DNA of 64,000 nucleotides from Paraburkholderia monticola (GCF_001580545.1 NZ_LRBG01000012.1:186001-250000), one strand, 5' to 3'; counted from the stretch's first letter, positions 1-9,463 are shown. Notes: generated by a model not told the origin, from the sequence alone. Translations and numbers: made by a program.

Positions 1-360
1 GAAGCCCGATTCGACGACGCGCAGCAGCGTGCCCGACTCGACCTCGGTCAGATCGAACTCCACGAGCGTGGTCGGCTCCGGCGTGTAGTCGATCGTGATA
101 TCGATCGCGGCCGGATGCCAGCGAAACGACAGATGATGCTCGGGTTCGACACGCTCGACCTGCACGTTCATCAACAGATGCTCATAGCCCGGATAGGTGA
201 TGTGCCCCTGCGTGGATTGCCCCGCGACGAACTGCTGGCCGGTCAGATTCACGCCGAACCATTTGCCGAATTCCTCGGCGTCGGACAGCGCGCGCCAGAC
301 CCGCGAGCGCGGCGCCTTCAACAGAATCTGCTTTTCGATGCGATCGGTCGATGGGTTCAT
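1..360 (-). CDS. SRPBCC/AHSA1-family protein, 3' end cut by window edge
   Basis: The reading frame begins at the ATG at 360 and stays open for 120 codons to the window edge. The start MNPSTDRIEKQILLKAP and the segment SRVWRALSDAEEFGKWFGV are typical of the START-like SRPBCC fold of the AHSA1 (Aha1 C-terminal-like) family, with the usual tryptophans and a later LVEFDLTEVESGT strand pair. Members bind hydrophobic ligands or act with an ArsR regulator. No ArsR gene lies upstream here, where the narK-like gene ends instead. The specific ligand cannot be told. The C-terminus is outside the window. Confidence 0.8.
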   Translation of the reverse strand, partial: MNPSTDRIEKQILLKAPRSRVWRALSDAEEFGKWFGVNLTGQQFVAGQSTQGHITYPGYEHLLMNVQVERVEPEHHLSFRWHPAAIDITIDYTPEPTTLVEFDLTEVESGTLLRVVESGF

Positions 361-441
361 ATGCCGCCTCCTGGCTGCATATTAGAAACAGCGCCGACAA
401 TATGCAAGCATTCGACTGCGCTTTTTTTCAGCGCATGGTGG

Positions 442-471
442 GTGCGGCGCCACAACGAGTTTACGCCGCAC
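442..471 (-). terminator. possible hairpin after the narK-like gene
   Basis: An 8-bp perfect stem (GTGCGGCG at 442-449 with CGCCGCAC at 464-471) lies just past the stop of the transporter gene. There is no clean U-tract after it on the minus strand, so it may be only an mRNA 3'-end stabiliser. Confidence 0.35.
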
Positions 472-479
472 ACCTCGCC

Positions 480-1847
480 TTACTCGGTCGCATGCGCATG
501 CATGACGCCGGTTTGCATCGACCACGCCATCCACGGCCGGCGCAGCGCGACGATTGCGAGGAACGCGCAGGCGGCCAGCGTGCCGAACGTCGCAAAGCCC
601 ATCTGGTAGCTGCCGGTGCTCTCCTTCGCGATGCCCATCACGACCGGCAGATAGAAGCCGCCGATGCCGCCCGCCGCGCCGACGATGCCCGACATCAACC
701 CGGTGCGGCCCGCCCAGCGATGCGGCACCAGTTGGAACGTCGCGCCATTGCCGAGACCGAACGCGACATACATGCACAGCAGCAGCGCGATGCCTCCCGC
801 GAACGACGGCATCGCGGAGGCGAACAGAAAATCGCAGACCGCGATGATCGCCAGCAATACGGTCAGCGCGCGCACGCCCGAGACGCGGTCGGCGATCAGC
901 CCGCCGAGCGGGCGCACCATGGCGCCGGTCGCGGCGAGCAGCGCCATGAACAGACCCGCATCGATTTTCGACAGCTGATACAGATTGGTCAGCAGCAGCG
1001 ACACATACGAGGACATGCCGACGAAACCGCCGAACGTGATGCTATAGACGAGCATGATGACCCACGTGTCGCGCTCGGCGAGCACCGAGCGGTAGCGCTT
1101 GGGCAGCACCGCGATCGCCAGCAGCGCGCCGATCACCGGCAACAGCAGCACGCCGGTATTGCCCGCGCCGAACAGCCCTGCCTCGACCAGCAGCACGAGC
1201 ACGATCAGACCGACGAGCGTCGTCGCGAAGCTGCCGAAGGCGCGCAGCACGCTGCCCGTCTTGACGCCCGCGTCGTTGGCCCAGAAGTACAGCGTGATTG
1301 CGGCGATAGCGAGCAGCGGCAGTGCACCGCCGGCCGCGACTTGCCAGCCGTAGCGCGTCGCGAGTTGCGGGAACAGGAAGCCGTCGAGCACCGCGCCGAT
1401 ATTGCCGGCTGCCGCGAGCCCCAACACGAGGCCCTGCACTTTCGGCGGATAGTTGCTGCCGGCCATCGGCAGCGCGACCGCGAAGCTCGCACCGCCGACG
1501 CCGAGAAATACGCCGAGCACCAGCAGCATTTCATACGACGGCACCGCTTGCAGCAACGGCAGCACGATCGTCGGCACCGCCGACAGCAACACGCCCATCA
1601 ACGCAATCCGTTTGCCATGCGCGGACTGATACAGATTGCCGAGCGTCACGCGCAGAATCGCCGCCGACAACACCGGTACCGCGACGAGCAGACCCTGCTG
1701 CGCGGGTGTCATCGCGATGCTCTTGCTGATGAACGGCGCGAGCGGCCCATACAGCACCCAGACGGTGAAGCCCGTGTCGAAATACAGAAAGCAGGCGACG
1801 AGCGCGCGCCAGTCACCGCTTCGCAGAGAGTGCATCACGTTTTTCAT
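480..1847 (-). CDS. NarK/NasA-type nitrate/nitrite MFS transporter
   Basis: A 455-residue major facilitator protein with about 12 hydrophobic segments. The N-terminal region (WVLYGPLAPFISKSI, then TPAQQGLLVAVPVLSAA) and the glycine-rich segment LGVGGASFAVALPMA match the nitrate/nitrite porter (NNP) family, which carries two such signature motifs. The start at 1847 is supported by GAGG seven bases upstream. It is the last gene of the nirB-nirD-nasA-transporter set, about 140 bp after the nasA fusion, so it most likely brings nitrate into the cytoplasm for that reductase. Import versus nitrite export cannot be settled from sequence, but the assimilatory context favours import. Confidence 0.9.
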   Translation of the reverse strand: MKNVMHSLRSGDWRALVACFLYFDTGFTVWVLYGPLAPFISKSIAMTPAQQGLLVAVPVLSAAILRVTLGNLYQSAHGKRIALMGVLLSAVPTIVLPLLQAVPSYEMLLVLGVFLGVGGASFAVALPMAGSNYPPKVQGLVLGLAAAGNIGAVLDGFLFPQLATRYGWQVAAGGALPLLAIAAITLYFWANDAGVKTGSVLRAFGSFATTLVGLIVLVLLVEAGLFGAGNTGVLLLPVIGALLAIAVLPKRYRSVLAERDTWVIMLVYSITFGGFVGMSSYVSLLLTNLYQLSKIDAGLFMALLAATGAMVRPLGGLIADRVSGVRALTVLLAIIAVCDFLFASAMPSFAGGIALLLCMYVAFGLGNGATFQLVPHRWAGRTGLMSGIVGAAGGIGGFYLPVVMGIAKESTGSYQMGFATFGTLAACAFLAIVALRRPWMAWSMQTGVMHAHATE

Positions 1848-1990
1848 CAGAGATCCTCAGTAAATAAGTTGCCTGGTAATCCGGTCGTTGCGTTACTGAT
1901 CTTTTGCGCCGGCATGTCGCCCAGAGTTTTTCATCGGGATTGAACATGCAATCGCCATGCCATCACGGCGCCTGTCAGCGCGCCTTCTAC

Positions 1991-4900
1991 TCAATAAACG
2001 TCGCGTGCATAACGCTTTTCGCGCGTCAGACGACTCACGTATTCGAGGGCTTTCTCTTCGCTCATGCCGCCGTGTGTCGCGATCACGTCCTTCAGCGCCG
2101 CATCGACATCGCGCGCCATCCGGTTCGCGTCACCGCATACGTAGAAATGCGCACCGTCTTCGAGCCATGCCCATAGTTGCGCACCGTGTTCGCGCATGCG
2201 GTCCTGCACGTAGATCTTGTCCGCCTGGTCGCGCGAAAACGCGACGTCGAGCCGGGTCAAGAGACCGCTCGCGCGCATCGTCTCGAGTTCGTCGCGATAG
2301 TAGAAGTCGGTCGCGGCATGCTGTTCGCCGAAGAACAGCCAGTTGCGTCCGCGCTCGCCGCGCGCCTGCCGTTCGTGCAGAAAGCCGCGAAACGGCGCGA
2401 TACCGGTGCCCGGCCCGACCATGATCATCGGCGTGTCCGCTTGATGAGGAGGACGAAAGTGCGCGGACTTCTGCACGAACACGGGCACCTCGGCGTCGTT
2501 CGCGCGATCCGCGAGAAACGTCGACGACACGCCCTTGCGGTGCCTGCGCCCATTGTTGTAACGCACCGCCGATACCGTCAGATGCACTTCGCCCGGATGC
2601 GCCTTCGGGCTCGATGCGATCGAATACAGACGCGGCTGCATGCGCTTCAATAGGCCGGTCAGCTCGGCGGCCGTGAGGCTCACCGGATATTCGTGCAAGA
2701 CATCGGCGAGCTGCTGTCCCCACAGCCATTGCTTCAGATCGGCCTTGCGTTCGGGCACGAGCAGATCGCGCAGCGCGCCATTGCCGCTGCGCGCGGCCAC
2801 GAATGCGAGCGCCTCGGCGCTCGGTCGCGCGATCTCGTAGTGCTTGCCGAGCGCATCGGCGAGCCGCATCTCGCCGATACCGGCGACCTGCACCGCTGTC
2901 TCCGCTTGCAGACCGCTCAGCGTGATCAGTTCGTCGACGAGCTCGGGGCAATTGCTCGGCCATACGCCGAGCGCGTCGCCGGCTTCGTATTCGAGGTTCG
3001 TCTCGCCCGTTTGCAGCGAGACGTAGCGCGTATCCTTCGCGGCGCCCTGCCGGTTCAGCCGAAGGTTGCCGACCACCCGCGACGCGGCCGGCCGCGCCTT
3101 GGTCGGCACCGCGCCCACCACCGCGTTGATCATGCCGCCCGGCGGTACCGCATGCAACGCGGCATCCGCCTGCTTGATGCACACGATCACCCGTTCGAGC
3201 CAGGCGTCGGCGCCCGACTGATATTCGCTATCGCAATCGACCCGCTCGGTCAGACGCAGCGCGCCCTGGGCGGCGAGCCGCTCGTCGAGGCGGCGACCGT
3301 GACCGCAGAACTGATCGTAGTTGCGATCGCCCAATGCCAGCACCGCGAAGCGCACGCCATCGAGGCGCGGTGCGCTATCTGCGCTCAGGTGCGTCCAGAA
3401 GTCCTGAGCGTTGTCGGGCGCATCGCCGTCGCCGAACGTGCTCGTCATCAGCAGCACGTATTGCGCTTTGGCGAGCGTCGCGAACGGATAGTCGGCCATG
3501 CACGCGGTGCGGATTTCGAAGCCCGATTCCATCAGACGGGTCGCGTAACGCTCGGTCAGCGATTCGGTGTTGCCGGTTTGCGAGGCCCACAATAGCGTGA
3601 CCTTCGGCCGCGCGCGCACGATCCGCACACCGGATTCGCGCGACTCGTCCGCTTGCGCCGGCTTCGGCTCCGCGGCGCTCGCCGTCGTGGCGCTACGGCT
3701 ATACAGTCCCGCCAGCAGACCATCCACATACAGGCGCTTCACCGCATCGAACGGCGCGCTGTGCGGCAGTACCGGCACGCTGGTGAGGCCTTGAGCTTCG
3801 GCGGAACGCAAGCCGTTGACGAAGCCCGCCAGATACGCCCGTTCCGCATCGCTGAGCGACGGCGCCAGCACGGGCTCGGGCGGCAATTGCAGCAAGGTCG
3901 TGAGGGCTTCGATACGGGGCATAGGTTGATCCTTGGCGCCGAGCGCTAATACCGCTGCGTCGGCAGATGTGGAGAGCCCGTCGTCATCGGGTGTCAGTGC
4001 AACGTCGCCAGTCGTGACCGGACTCAGCGAGACCGCGCAGACTTTCAGTTCGGGCTGCTGGGAAATGGGATCGATCGCGTCGTTGGTCACCGCGTTGATG
4101 CACAGGTCGTCGCCGAACACGTCGTTCCAATGCATCGGCGCGAAGCACTGCCCCGCGTTCACACGATCGGTGACGACCGCGGGCAGGATCGCGCGGCCGC
4201 GGCGCGAACGGATCTCGACCGCGTCTTTCGCGCGAATGCCGAGCTCGGCCGCGTCGTCGGGATGAATCTCGACGAACGGCCCCGGGTTCAGCTTGTTCAG
4301 CATCGCGACCTTGCCGGTCTTGGTCATCGTGTGCCATTGATGCTGCAGGCGGCCCGTGTTCAACACGATCGGGAACTCGCGATCGGGCAACTCGGCGGCA
4401 GGCGCATACTCGCGCGCGAAAAACTTCGCGCGGCCGCTGGCGGTCGGAAACGCAATGCGTGGGAGGCTGCCGTCGTCCGACTCCCTCAGCGTCTGGCTCA
4501 CGCCGTCATTCAGATAGCGGACCGGATTGCGCTCGGATGACCCGGCCGAGGCGACCGGCCACTGCAGCGGCGAGTCCTTCAGCCGACGGTGGCTCGCACC
4601 ACGCAGGTCGTAGCCCGTCGCCGGGTTGGCCGCGCGCGTGAGTTCGGCGAACACTTCGTCGGCGCTCGCGTAGCTGAACGCCTCGGCAAAGCCCATTTCA
4701 CAGGCGATGCGCGCGATGATCTGCCAGTCGGGCAACGCCGCGCCGGGCGGTTCGATGGCCTGCTGCATCAGCGTGAGATTGCGCTCGGAATTGACCATTA
4801 CGCCTTCGGCTTCCGCCCACAGCGCGCCGGGCAATAGCACGTCGGCGTAGCGATTCGTTTCGGTGTCGAGGAACGCATCCTGCGCGATCACGAGCTCGGC

Positions 4901-6163
4901 CGCGCGCAAACCGGCGATCGCGGTTTGCCGGTTCGCGACGGTCGCGACCGGATTCGTGCAGATGATCCAGCACGCTTTGATCTCGCCCGCGGCCATGCGC
5001 TCGAACAGGTCGATCGTGCCGTTGCCCACCTCTGCTTTCAGCGTGCCCGGTGCGATGCCCCACAGCTCTTCGACGAACGCGCGGTCCGCGGCGACCAGCG
5101 CGGAACGCTGCCCCGGCAAACCCGCTCCCATATAGCCCATTTCGCGGCCGCCCATCGCGTTCGGCTGACCCGTCAGCGAGAACGGTCCGCTGCCGCGCCG
5201 GCAGATGCGACCCGTCGCCAGATGCAGATTGCACAGCGCATTGGTGTGCCACGTGCCGTGCGTGCTCTGGTTCAGGCCCATGGTCCAGCAGCTCATCCAG
5301 TCCTGGGCCGAGGCGATCATCTGCGCGGCGCGGCGGATGTCGTCGGCGGCGAGACCCGTGATGCGGGCGACGTGCTCCGGCGTGTACTGCGCGAGAAACG
5401 CGGGCATCGCGTCCCAGCCTTCGGTGTGCGCGGCGATAAATGCCGCATCCGTGGCGCCGTTTTCGTGCAGCAGATGCAGCAGGCCATTGAGCAGCGCGAG
5501 ATCGGTGCCGGGTTTGATCTGCAGGAACAGGTCGGCTTTCTCGGCGGTCGTGTTGCGGCGCGGATCGACCACGATCAGCTTCGCGCCCGCTTTCACGCGA
5601 TCCATCATGCGCAGGAACAGGATCGGATGACAGTCGGCCATATTCGCACCGCTGACGAAAAACAGGTCCGCGTGATCGAAGTCTTCGTACGAGCCCGGCG
5701 GCCCGTCCGCGCCGAGCGACAGCTTGTAGCCGCTCGCCGCGCTCGCCATGCACAGGCGCGAATTCGCTTCGATATTGTTGGTGCCGATGAATCCCTTCGC
5801 GAGCTTGTTGATCAGATACTGCGCTTCCAGCGACATCTGCCCCGACACATAAAACGACAGCGCATCCGGACCATGCTCGTCGAGCAGTTGCCGCAGACGC
5901 GCCGCAGTGCTGCTCAACGCTTGCGCCATCGGCAGCGGCACCGGGTCTTCGTCGCGCGCATGACGCACGAACGCGCCTTCGAGACGGCCCGACTTGCGCA
6001 GCGCGACGTGGGCCGACTGCCCCTTCGTGCAGAGCCGGCCGAAGTTGGCCGGATGCTCCTTGTCGCCGGCGATCTTCACGACCTGGCCGTCCTCGACGTG
6101 CAGCACCATGCCGCAGCCGACGCCGCAATACGGACACACGCTTTTTACGCTGGTAGCAGACAT
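1991..6163 (-). CDS. nasA: Assimilatory nitrate reductase fused to CysJ-like flavoprotein reductase
   Basis: A 1390-residue cytoplasmic fusion. The N-terminus CPYCGVGCGM (C10, C13, C17, with C45 in GRLCTKG) is the [4Fe-4S] site of NasA/NapA molybdoenzymes. It is followed by the bis-MGD domains, including NSRLCMASA, whose Cys is the expected Mo ligand. Around residue 861 ASQTGNTE begins a flavodoxin (FMN) domain, followed by a sulfite-reductase-type FAD/NADPH domain (RLYSIASSP, VGPGTGIAPFRGF near 1250, end RYARDVY). The fusion would pass electrons from NADPH via FAD and FMN to the Mo centre, replacing a separate NasC-type reductase. The frame is open further upstream to 6391 but that part overlaps nirD, so the ATG at 6163 is chosen. 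Its RBS is weak, suggesting coupling to nirD. Confidence 0.93.
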   Translation of the reverse strand: MSATSVKSVCPYCGVGCGMVLHVEDGQVVKIAGDKEHPANFGRLCTKGQSAHVALRKSGRLEGAFVRHARDEDPVPLPMAQALSSTAARLRQLLDEHGPDALSFYVSGQMSLEAQYLINKLAKGFIGTNNIEANSRLCMASAASGYKLSLGADGPPGSYEDFDHADLFFVSGANMADCHPILFLRMMDRVKAGAKLIVVDPRRNTTAEKADLFLQIKPGTDLALLNGLLHLLHENGATDAAFIAAHTEGWDAMPAFLAQYTPEHVARITGLAADDIRRAAQMIASAQDWMSCWTMGLNQSTHGTWHTNALCNLHLATGRICRRGSGPFSLTGQPNAMGGREMGYMGAGLPGQRSALVAADRAFVEELWGIAPGTLKAEVGNGTIDLFERMAAGEIKACWIICTNPVATVANRQTAIAGLRAAELVIAQDAFLDTETNRYADVLLPGALWAEAEGVMVNSERNLTLMQQAIEPPGAALPDWQIIARIACEMGFAEAFSYASADEVFAELTRAANPATGYDLRGASHRRLKDSPLQWPVASAGSSERNPVRYLNDGVSQTLRESDDGSLPRIAFPTASGRAKFFAREYAPAAELPDREFPIVLNTGRLQHQWHTMTKTGKVAMLNKLNPGPFVEIHPDDAAELGIRAKDAVEIRSRRGRAILPAVVTDRVNAGQCFAPMHWNDVFGDDLCINAVTNDAIDPISQQPELKVCAVSLSPVTTGDVALTPDDDGLSTSADAAVLALGAKDQPMPRIEALTTLLQLPPEPVLAPSLSDAERAYLAGFVNGLRSAEAQGLTSVPVLPHSAPFDAVKRLYVDGLLAGLYSRSATTASAAEPKPAQADESRESGVRIVRARPKVTLLWASQTGNTESLTERYATRLMESGFEIRTACMADYPFATLAKAQYVLLMTSTFGDGDAPDNAQDFWTHLSADSAPRLDGVRFAVLALGDRNYDQFCGHGRRLDERLAAQGALRLTERVDCDSEYQSGADAWLERVIVCIKQADAALHAVPPGGMINAVVGAVPTKARPAASRVVGNLRLNRQGAAKDTRYVSLQTGETNLEYEAGDALGVWPSNCPELVDELITLSGLQAETAVQVAGIGEMRLADALGKHYEIARPSAEALAFVAARSGNGALRDLLVPERKADLKQWLWGQQLADVLHEYPVSLTAAELTGLLKRMQPRLYSIASSPKAHPGEVHLTVSAVRYNNGRRHRKGVSSTFLADRANDAEVPVFVQKSAHFRPPHQADTPMIMVGPGTGIAPFRGFLHERQARGERGRNWLFFGEQHAATDFYYRDELETMRASGLLTRLDVAFSRDQADKIYVQDRMREHGAQLWAWLEDGAHFYVCGDANRMARDVDAALKDVIATHGGMSEEKALEYVSRLTREKRYARDVY

Positions 6164-6212
6164 GCGCGAATGATCTGGGTAGAAATGCGAACGATGAAGC
6201 GAAGTCGTGACG

Positions 6213-6578
6213 TCAAACCGCGACGAACACCTGGCCGTTTTCGACGCGCGTGGCAAACGCGCTGACCGAATACGACGGCGTTTCGAGGCATTCGCCGGTG
6301 CGCAGATCGAAGTGATGCTTGTAGATCGGCGAGGCGACCACGACGCGCTCGCCAAGACTGCCGACGAGACCGCGCGAGAGCACCGCCGCATGCGAGCCCG
6401 GATCGAAGTTTTCGATGGCGTAGACCGTGGGCGCGGCAGGCGACTGCGTTGCGCCGCCGTCCACGTGGAAGACGGCGACCTGTTCGCCGTTCACCAGCGC
6501 GCAAACGCCGGTATTCGGCACGATCTCGTCGAGCGGACAGATCGCGGTCCACGTGCGGGGCAAGCGTTCGTTCTTCAT
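6213..6578 (-). CDS. nirD: Nitrite reductase small subunit NirD
   Basis: A 121-residue protein of the NirD branch of the Rieske fold. It has SPIYKHHFDLRTGECLE, where Rieske proteins have the second Cys/His motif. The CxH/CxxH iron-sulfur ligands are absent, as is normal for NirD. It partners NirB in NADH-dependent reduction of nitrite to ammonium in the cytoplasm. The start is supported by AAGGAG upstream. The gene sits 43 bp after nirB and 49 bp before the nasA fusion on the same strand, clearly one operon. Confidence 0.93.
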   Translation of the reverse strand: MKNERLPRTWTAICPLDEIVPNTGVCALVNGEQVAVFHVDGGATQSPAAPTVYAIENFDPGSHAAVLSRGLVGSLGERVVVASPIYKHHFDLRTGECLETPSYSVSAFATRVENGQVFVAV

Positions 6579-6621
6579 GACTGGGCTCCTTGATCAGTAA
6601 GTAAGCGGGAATCGGGTGAGA

Positions 6622-9171
6622 TCAAACCGTCTCGACGGCAATAGGAATCGTGATGTGCCGCAACTGCCGCTCGTCGGGCGTGGCCGGCCGGATCTGTCCG
6701 CGCTCCTCGACGAACGCGACGTTGCTGTCGGACTCGCCGCTGTTGACGAAATGACGGAAGCGCTTGCGCGTTTCGGGATCGGTGACGGCCTTCTTCCATT
6801 CGCACTCGTACGTGTCGACCACGTGCCGCATCTCCGCTTCGAGATCCGCGGCGACGCCCAGCCGGTCGTTGACGACCACGTCGATCAGATACTCGAGCCC
6901 GCCTTCGAGGTTGTCGCGCCACACGCTGGTGCGTTGCAGGCGGTCGGCGGTGCGCACGTAGAACATCAGGAAGCGATCGATATAGCGCACCAGCGTGGCC
7001 TTATCGAGGTCCGCGGCGAGCAGCTCCGCGTGACGCGGCTTCATGCCGCCGTTGCCGCACACGTACAGATTCCAGCCTTTCTCGGTGGCGATCACGCCGA
7101 CGTCCTTGCCCTGCGCCTCCGCGCATTCGCGGGTGCAGCCCGACACGCCGAACTTGATCTTGTGCGGCGTACGCAGCCCCTTGTAGCGATTTTCGAGTTC
7201 GACCGCGAGGCCGACCGAATCGCCGACGCCATAGCGGCACCACGTCGAGCCGACGCACGACTTCACCGTGCGCAGCGATTTGCCATACGCGTGGCCCGAT
7301 TCGAAACCGGCCGCGATCAGCTCTTCCCAGATGAACGGCAACTGCTCGACGCGCGCGCCGAACAGATCGACGCGTTGACCGCCCGTGATCTTCGTATAGA
7401 GGCCGTATTTCTTCGCGACCTGCGCGACCGCGATCAGGCCGTCGGGCGTCACCTCGCCGCCCGCCATGCGCGGCACGACCGAATAGGTGCCGTCGCGCTG
7501 GATGTTCGCGAGGTAGTAGTCATTGGTGTCCTGCAACGACGCGTGCTCCTTCTTCAGCACGAATTCGTTCCAGCACGACGCCAGAATGCTCGCGACCGCC
7601 GGTTTGCAGATATCGCAACCGAGCCCGCGGCCATGCTTTGCGAGCAGTGCGCCGAAACTGCGCAGCCCTTCGACGCGGACGAGGTGATACAGCTCCTGGC
7701 GCGAATAGGGAAAGTGCTCGCAGACGTGGTTGTTGACCGCGAGTCCCTGCTTTTTCATCTCCGCCTTCATCACTTGCGTGACGAGCGGCACGCAGCCGCC
7801 GCACGAGGTGCCGGCACCGGTCGCGCTCTTCAACGCGCCGATGTCGGTCGCGCCTGCGCAGACGGCCGCGCACAGCGCACCCTTCGACACGTTGTTGCAC
7901 GAGCAGATCTGCGCGGCCGCGGGCAACGCTTCGACGCCGAGCGCGGGTTTCGCTTGACCGTCCGCTTGCGGCAGGATCAGGAATTCGGGGGACTCGGGCA
8001 GCTCGATGCGGTTCAGCATCATCTGCAGCAGCGTGCCGTATTCGCTCGCGTCGCCGACCATCACGCCGCCGAGCAGATACTTGCCGCAGTCGGAGACGAC
8101 GAGCTTCTTGTAGACCTGCTTGCGTTCGTCGCTGAACTGATAGGTGCGCGCACCGGGCGTGTTGCCGTGCGCGTCGCCGATACTCGCGACGTCGACGCCC
8201 ATCAGCTTCAGCTTGGTGCTCATGTCGGCACCCGTGAAGGCGGCCGTGTCGCCACGCAGTTGCTTCGCGACCACGCGCGCCATCTCGTAGCCAGGCGCCA
8301 CCAGGCCGAACAGCTGACCCTGCCACAGCGCGCATTCGCCGATCGCATAGATGTGCGCATCGCTGGTGCGGCAGGCGTCGTCTACCACGATGCCGCCGCG
8401 CGCGCCGAGTTCGAGCCCGCAGGCACGCGCGAGATCGTCGCGCGGACGGATGCCCGCGGAGAACACGATCATGTCGGTGTCGAGATGGCTGCCGTCGGCG
8501 AACTGCATGCGGTGCGTGCCGGCTTCGCCGTCGACGATCGCCGTGGTGTTCTTCTGCGTGTGCACGGTCACGCCGAGATCCTCGATCCGGCGGCGCAATA
8601 CGCGGCCGCCGCCGTCGTCGACCTGCACGGCCATCAGGCGCGGCGCGAACTCGACCACGTGCGTTTGCAGGCCCATGTCGCGCAGCGCCTTCGCGCATTC
8701 GAGGCCGAGCAGGCCGCCGCCGACGACCGTGCCCGTTCTCGCGCGGGCACCGCATTCGCGCATCGCTTCGAGATCGTCGATAGTTCGGTAGACGAAGCAA
8801 TCGCCCCGCTCGCGGCCCGGCACCGGCGGCACGAACGGATACGAGCCGGTCGCGAAGACGAGCTTGTCGTACGGCAATGTTTCGCCGCTCGCAACCGTCA
8901 CCGTGCGCGCATCGCGATCGACCGCGACGGCCCGAGCGTTCAGCTTCAGTTGCACGCCGTGACGCTCGAAGTAGCCGGGCTCGACGAGCGACAGATCGTC
9001 GGCGGTCTTGCCCGCGAAGAACTCGGACAGGTGCACGCGATCGTAGGCCGGTCGCGATTCTTCACACAACACCGTGATGTCGAGATCGTGCGCGGCCTCT
9101 TGGACCTCTTGCGCCAGGCATTCGACCAGCTTATGGCCGACCATCCCGTGACCGATAACGATGAGTTTCAT
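6622..9171 (-). CDS. nirB: NADH-dependent nitrite reductase large subunit NirB
   Basis: An 849-residue assimilatory nitrite reductase, the usual length. Order: an N-terminal FAD/NAD domain (IGHGMVGHKLVE, then GGGLLGLECAKAL), a BFD-like [2Fe-2S] region with the CSCNNVSKG and SCGGCVPLV cysteines, and a C-terminal sirohaem/[4Fe-4S] domain with CVGSTWC and GCTRECAEA (four cysteines). It reduces nitrite to ammonium with six electrons from NADH. A GAGG site nine bases upstream supports the start at 9171. First gene of the nitrate operon, behind the sigma-54 element and antiterminator leader described at 9219-9362. Sirohaem is supplied through divergent cobA. Confidence 0.96.
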   Translation of the reverse strand: MKLIVIGHGMVGHKLVECLAQEVQEAAHDLDITVLCEESRPAYDRVHLSEFFAGKTADDLSLVEPGYFERHGVQLKLNARAVAVDRDARTVTVASGETLPYDKLVFATGSYPFVPPVPGRERGDCFVYRTIDDLEAMRECGARARTGTVVGGGLLGLECAKALRDMGLQTHVVEFAPRLMAVQVDDGGGRVLRRRIEDLGVTVHTQKNTTAIVDGEAGTHRMQFADGSHLDTDMIVFSAGIRPRDDLARACGLELGARGGIVVDDACRTSDAHIYAIGECALWQGQLFGLVAPGYEMARVVAKQLRGDTAAFTGADMSTKLKLMGVDVASIGDAHGNTPGARTYQFSDERKQVYKKLVVSDCGKYLLGGVMVGDASEYGTLLQMMLNRIELPESPEFLILPQADGQAKPALGVEALPAAAQICSCNNVSKGALCAAVCAGATDIGALKSATGAGTSCGGCVPLVTQVMKAEMKKQGLAVNNHVCEHFPYSRQELYHLVRVEGLRSFGALLAKHGRGLGCDICKPAVASILASCWNEFVLKKEHASLQDTNDYYLANIQRDGTYSVVPRMAGGEVTPDGLIAVAQVAKKYGLYTKITGGQRVDLFGARVEQLPFIWEELIAAGFESGHAYGKSLRTVKSCVGSTWCRYGVGDSVGLAVELENRYKGLRTPHKIKFGVSGCTRECAEAQGKDVGVIATEKGWNLYVCGNGGMKPRHAELLAADLDKATLVRYIDRFLMFYVRTADRLQRTSVWRDNLEGGLEYLIDVVVNDRLGVAADLEAEMRHVVDTYECEWKKAVTDPETRKRFRHFVNSGESDSNVAFVEERGQIRPATPDERQLRHITIPIAVETV

Positions 9172-9218
9172 GAGCGCGCTGTCCTCTGGTGTCTGGCGAA
9201 AGCGGTTGCGGAAATAAA

Positions 9219-9267
9219 AACGGCGTCCCGCGAATCCAGCCGAGGGCTGAATTCAGGGGACGCCGTT
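9219..9267 (-). terminator. Leader terminator (attenuator) of nirB
   Basis: On the minus strand AACGGCGTCCC pairs with GGGACGCCGTT, 11 bp, around an inner CAGCC/GGCTG stem, and is followed directly by TTTTTATTT. It lies 48 bp before nirB inside the transcribed leader, so it would stop transcription unless disrupted. Its 5' arm includes the loop and 3' arm of the hexaloop hairpin at 9258-9271, making the two structures mutually exclusive. Confidence 0.85.
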
Positions 9268-9332
9268 GTCCTGTTCGGTGCTACTGGGCGCGTGCAGTTG
9301 TGCTGCATGCGCGACGAACCGCCGTTGGTCCG
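9258..9332 (-). promoter_or_regulatory. ANTAR-type antiterminator RNA in the nirB leader
   Basis: Two hexaloop hairpins are present. P1 (9315-9332) is CGGACC-[AACGGC]-GGTTCG, a 6-bp stem starting about four bases after the predicted transcription start. P2 (9258-9271) is GGAC-[AACGGC]-GTCC. Both loops have A at position 1 and G at position 4, the signature recognised by ANTAR-domain antiterminators such as NasR and NasT. P2 overlaps the 5' arm of the terminator at 9219-9267. A further imperfect hairpin (9288-9312, TGCAG/CTGCA core) lies between. The inference is that nitrate-sensing by an ANTAR protein not encoded in this window lets transcription reach nirB. Confidence 0.8.
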
Positions 9333-9347
9333 ATGGCAATGCATAAC

Positions 9348-9362
9348 GCAAAGGCTGTGCCA
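9348..9362 (-). promoter_or_regulatory. Sigma-54 -24/-12 promoter of nirB operon
   Basis: Minus-strand TGGCACAGCCTTTGC matches the TGGCAC-N5-TTGC consensus with GG and GC exactly 12 bases apart. The predicted start is near 9336, leaving a leader of about 165 nt that contains the hexaloop hairpins and terminator. Confidence 0.8.
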
Positions 9363-9463
9363 ATTGCAGGAAATACGCCGGAAAGCGCGGCGCGGCGGGG
9401 ATTTACGGCAGATCGCGCGGTCTCACGCCACACGGCGCGCACGACACGTTTTGATGCGGCAAG

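Noticed and set aside
351..1943. A 530-codon plus-strand frame opposite the NarK-type gene
   Set aside because: Composition is typical of an antisense shadow (Arg, Gln, His-rich), while the minus strand encodes a clear MFS transporter.
6164..6391. Upstream extension of the nasA fusion by 76 codons
   Set aside because: It would overlap most of nirD and is low-complexity Arg/Ser. The conserved CPYCGVGC motif begins correctly from ATG 6163.
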